Of a stretch of DNA of 48,351 nucleotides, positions 46,399 to 48,351 are shown in pieces; positions within the stretch are counted from its first letter, which is position 1; each line of letters begins with the position of its first letter. The notes under the pieces were generated by a model, which saw only the letters and a list, made by a program, of their open reading frames with translations, searched no databases and was not told where the DNA came from. Origin of the DNA: a virus; IMG/VR virus record IMGVR_UViG_3300033571_027799, positions 1 through 48,351 of that record; one strand, written 5' to 3'. The translations under genes and the position numbers were made by a program.

Positions 46399-47535
46399 TT
46401 AAACACCAAAGACAGGATTTTGATTGGAATGTATTTTATTGACTCTACAAAATTGACTACACTTAGACATGTACTTGATAGAATCTGCCCCAATATAACA
46501 ACAACAAGATCTAATGCCTCCTAATAATTCTTGGATAATTTTTTCTATATTTCCTTTATATGGCACTACAATTTTAGTGCCTTCAGAAGCCCTATAGTTT
46601 TTCTTATCTTCTTCATACATATCTTGTGAATAGTGAGTGCTCATACCATAATAGGTAAATTTAATTTTACGTTTTGAAGTAGGATATCCTGGATCAATTG
46701 GTTGCCAAAACTGATATTCATCAGGTTTTCCTGCTAAATATTCATATTCCCATTCTCCATCACAAGGATCTGATCCAGCAAAATATCCACCCAGCATCAC
46801 AAAATCGCTTCCAGCACATAATGCTTTACAAACGTCTCCTGTGGTTTTGTGACCACCATCAGAACAAATAAGTCCTAGTTTTTTCGGGCCTGACTGTAGA
46901 CCATGAGCTATATATGCATTATCTAAACAACAAGATAATTGCGGTATACCACAACCAGTAACAAATCTTGTACTACAAGCACTTCCTCCGCCGATCCCTG
47001 TCTTGGCGATATCTACGCCTCCATATATTAATAGTTCTTGCGTAGAAGAAGTATTAGTCACATTACCAGCAATTATAATAGATTCTGGGAAATTGTCTCT
47101 TACTTTTTTACAGTACTGAACAAAAGCATCCATATGCCCATTAGGAACATCAATGCATATGTTGGGTTGTATTTTAGTTTTTTGCTTAAAATCTAATAGA
47201 TGATTAAGATCACTTTTTTTATATCCAATAGAAACAAAGGTATAATCTATATTTTGTGGATATTCGCTAAAATAAGATACCAGTTCTTCTACAGTATGGT
47301 ATTTATGTAAACAGCTGATAAGCTTGTATTTTGCTAGTTCTTTTGCCATATTGAACGAGGAAAAACTCATATTAGAACATATGATAGGAACTCCCGTCCA
47401 TCTCCTCGGAGAATGATAAAAACTAAAACTTCTTTCAATTTTAATTTCTGATCTGCTTGTTAGAGTAGATCTTTGAGGCACAATTAAGACATCATCGAAA
47501 TCCAACTTGGTCTCATTAATAATTTTCACAAACAA
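46399..47535 (-). CDS. guaC: GMP reductase / IMP dehydrogenase family (GuaC-like)
   Basis: The 378-residue TIM-barrel enzyme has the family N-terminal LDFDDVLIVPQRSTLTSRSE, the catalytic loop TGIGGGSACSTRFVTGCGIP (active-site Cys in G-S-x-C-x-T-R), the flap region KIKFTYYGMSTHYSQD and KNYRASEGTKIVVPYKGNIE followed by LLGGIRSCCCYIGA, which are typical of GMP reductase rather than IMPDH. It has no CBS domain insert. The likely reaction is NADPH-dependent deamination of GMP to IMP. It starts with a non-ATG codon (TTG at 47535, or GTG two codons later), each with AAAGGA upstream. An adjacent nucleoside deoxyribosyltransferase-like gene points to purine recycling or modification. Confidence 0.88.
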   Translation of the reverse strand: MFVKIINETKLDFDDVLIVPQRSTLTSRSEIKIERSFSFYHSPRRWTGVPIICSNMSFSSFNMAKELAKYKLISCLHKYHTVEELVSYFSEYPQNIDYTFVSIGYKKSDLNHLLDFKQKTKIQPNICIDVPNGHMDAFVQYCKKVRDNFPESIIIAGNVTNTSSTQELLIYGGVDIAKTGIGGGSACSTRFVTGCGIPQLSCCLDNAYIAHGLQSGPKKLGLICSDGGHKTTGDVCKALCAGSDFVMLGGYFAGSDPCDGEWEYEYLAGKPDEYQFWQPIDPGYPTSKRKIKFTYYGMSTHYSQDMYEEDKKNYRASEGTKIVVPYKGNIEKIIQELLGGIRSCCCYIGADSIKYMSKCSQFCRVNKIHSNQNPVFGV

Positions 47536-47550
47536 TAATTCCTTTATATT

Positions 47551-48081
47551 TTAGAGATTAAAAAATTGCCATCTATTATGATGATTAATATTTTCATCAT
47601 GATTTATATGTAGAATATAATCTTTTAGTTCTTCCCAGCTAGAAAAAAACCATTGGTGAGGCAATGTTCCAAATAGCCAGTCTGGAGTATGCTGTTTACC
47701 TTGTTCTATATGAATTAAAATCGGTTTTTTAGAACGATTAGCTGTAAATAGTTCTTCGTATGTCCCTGTTGCATAGTGTTCTAGATTCAGATTAACTATT
47801 AAAAAATCACTAATATCAACCATTCTAAGATCAACATTTCTGATAGTTTTCATCATGGACGACAACTCATCATATCTCTGATTATTTTTAAGAGTAGTTT
47901 TGATAACGTGTGAACTACTATCTTCTAAGCCTACCGAAGCTGGTTTGCTTATGGGATTAAAAACGGTAATACCTAAATTTTCTAAAAATGGAGTTATATT
48001 ATCTCTCCAAGTGGCACCCCTATCAACTACTCGATCCATCGCACCAACCAGATATACTCTTTGATTTTTAAGTCTATGCAT
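47551..48081 (-). CDS. Nucleoside 2-deoxyribosyltransferase-like protein
   Basis: The 176-residue protein starts KNQRVYLVGAMDRVVDRGAT, with WRDNITPFLENLGITVFNPI: the strand-loop-helix pattern of the deoxyribosyltransferase/PF05014-like superfamily (V-Y-L-x-G-x-M, then W-R). RNVDLRMVDISDFLIVNLNL and ATGTYEELFTANRSKKPILI supply the D-x-x-x-x-x-x-S-D and G-x-x-x-E motifs, including the candidate nucleophilic Glu. Such enzymes move or cleave the deoxyribose-base bond. It stands 15 nt upstream of the GMP reductase gene. Substrate preference cannot be read from the sequence. Confidence 0.75.
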   Translation of the reverse strand: MHRLKNQRVYLVGAMDRVVDRGATWRDNITPFLENLGITVFNPISKPASVGLEDSSSHVIKTTLKNNQRYDELSSMMKTIRNVDLRMVDISDFLIVNLNLEHYATGTYEELFTANRSKKPILIHIEQGKQHTPDWLFGTLPHQWFFSSWEELKDYILHINHDENINHHNRWQFFNL

Positions 48082-48087
48082 AAATTA

Positions 48088-48231
48088 TTATTCCGGGAAA
48101 AGGAATGTCCATAAGTTTCTAGATGAAGATTGCCTGAAAACAAAACTTCTATTATTGGATCTTGTTCTAACTAAACCATCTATGATACCAAAAATTGACG
48201 CCAAGATTATAAATACCATTAATTGATCCAT
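48088..48231 (-). CDS. Small membrane protein (47 aa)
   Basis: An ATG at 48231 with GGAGGAAAT directly upstream starts a 47-residue ORF, MDQLMVFIILASIFGIIDGL, followed by an Arg/Ser-rich tail (VRTRSNNRSFVFRQSSSRNL). The N-terminal hydrophobic helix may anchor in the membrane. It lies 6 nt upstream of the deoxyribosyltransferase-like gene. The strong ribosome-binding site supports it although it is very short. Confidence 0.7.
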   Translation of the reverse strand: MDQLMVFIILASIFGIIDGLVRTRSNNRSFVFRQSSSRNLWTFLFPE

Positions 48232-48246
48232 ATTTCCTCCAATAGA

Positions 48247-48351
48247 TTAATGATGCCCAATATATTTATTTCTCATCTCATTTACTTCTCTGATCATTTC
48301 TTGTAAAGTCTCAGGGTTAGATGATCGACCCGTTGGGTTTTGGTAATACAA
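48247..48351 (-). CDS. C-terminal end of a gene running off the window
   Basis: The frame is open from the window edge to TAA at 48247 and encodes 34 residues: LYYQNPTGRSSNPETLQEMI, then REVNEMRNKYIGHH. The helical end suggests an ordinary small protein. It is followed by a GGAGG site for the next gene, which supports it as a real upstream gene. No function can be given. Confidence 0.5.
   Translation of the reverse strand: MYYQNPTGRSSNPETLQEMIREVNEMRNKYIGHH

Noticed and set aside
1-48351. tRNA or other structured RNA genes
   Set aside because: No cloverleaf-like segment with a T-arm consensus was noticed on either strand; a tRNA search program would be decisive.

Overview
This window is part of the genome of a large, AT-rich tailed bacteriophage (Caudoviricetes). 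Every gene lies on the minus strand, most are packed with 1-35 nt overlaps or gaps of only a few bases, and together they encode a phage-type replisome, nucleotide-metabolism enzymes, a T4 gp55-like late sigma factor and tail-fibre-like virion proteins. No rRNA, tRNA, CRISPR array, insertion sequence or integrase was seen. The host cannot be named from the sequence. Ribosome-binding sites are of the AGGAG type and there are near-consensus sigma70 promoters, so a bacterial host with ordinary signals is likely.

Layout, low to high coordinate (transcription runs the other way). 1-848: start of a truncated gene and a homing-type nuclease. 823-7374: an overlapping run of glycan genes (three or four GT-B-like glycosyltransferases, a sugar nucleotidyltransferase-like protein, a methyltransferase-like fragment, unknowns). 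7446-7823: ssb, with its own promoter and terminator. 7896-12267: a DNA polymerase III alpha subunit split into two genes that flank a proofreading-type exonuclease and a 59-residue protein. 12300-18970: Cas4/RecB-like nuclease, dNMP kinase, primase, DnaB-like helicase, small unknowns, a Vsr-like nuclease and a RecA/UvsX recombinase. 18954-22175: small unknowns, an FmdB-like zinc ribbon, an HNH nuclease and PhoH. 22205-25734: MazG-like pyrophosphohydrolase, ribonucleotide reductase NrdA and NrdB, dCMP deaminase. 25798-31300: small membrane proteins, an Asp-box beta-propeller fibre and a papain-like peptidase, which together may contain the lysis functions. 31430-40225: virion surface module with a trypsin-like protease, a glycosyltransferase, a sulfotransferase-like protein, a 2OG-Fe(II) oxygenase and several fibre proteins with Pro/Thr-rich linkers. 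40273-48351: DeoC-like aldolase, ClpP-like protease, late sigma factor, ferritin-like protein, GT4 glycosyltransferase, GMP reductase and a nucleoside deoxyribosyltransferase-like protein.

The most striking signals are two probable recoding sites. The first is in the polymerase gene. Its well-placed ATG encodes a canonical DnaE N-terminus ending in the PHP-domain motif LHVHS, then hits TAA. Exactly 11 nt later the canonical continuation HYSLLDG resumes in another frame. The 11 nt are bounded by identical TCT codons and preceded by a 39-nt hairpin, an arrangement resembling the translational bypass of T4 gene 60. The second is at 33414-33423: a run of ten A residues joins a 96-residue protein to a glycosyltransferase whose conserved N-terminal strand has no start codon and is open only in the -1 frame.

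A GGTGTA(T/A) element lies 28-54 nt upstream of eight gene starts, mostly virion genes that follow an intergenic gap. With the gp55-like sigma factor it suggests a dedicated late promoter. The oxygenase, sulfotransferase and glycosyltransferase sit beside fibres with mucin-like Pro/Thr linkers, which suggests, as inference only, a virion-decoration pathway.
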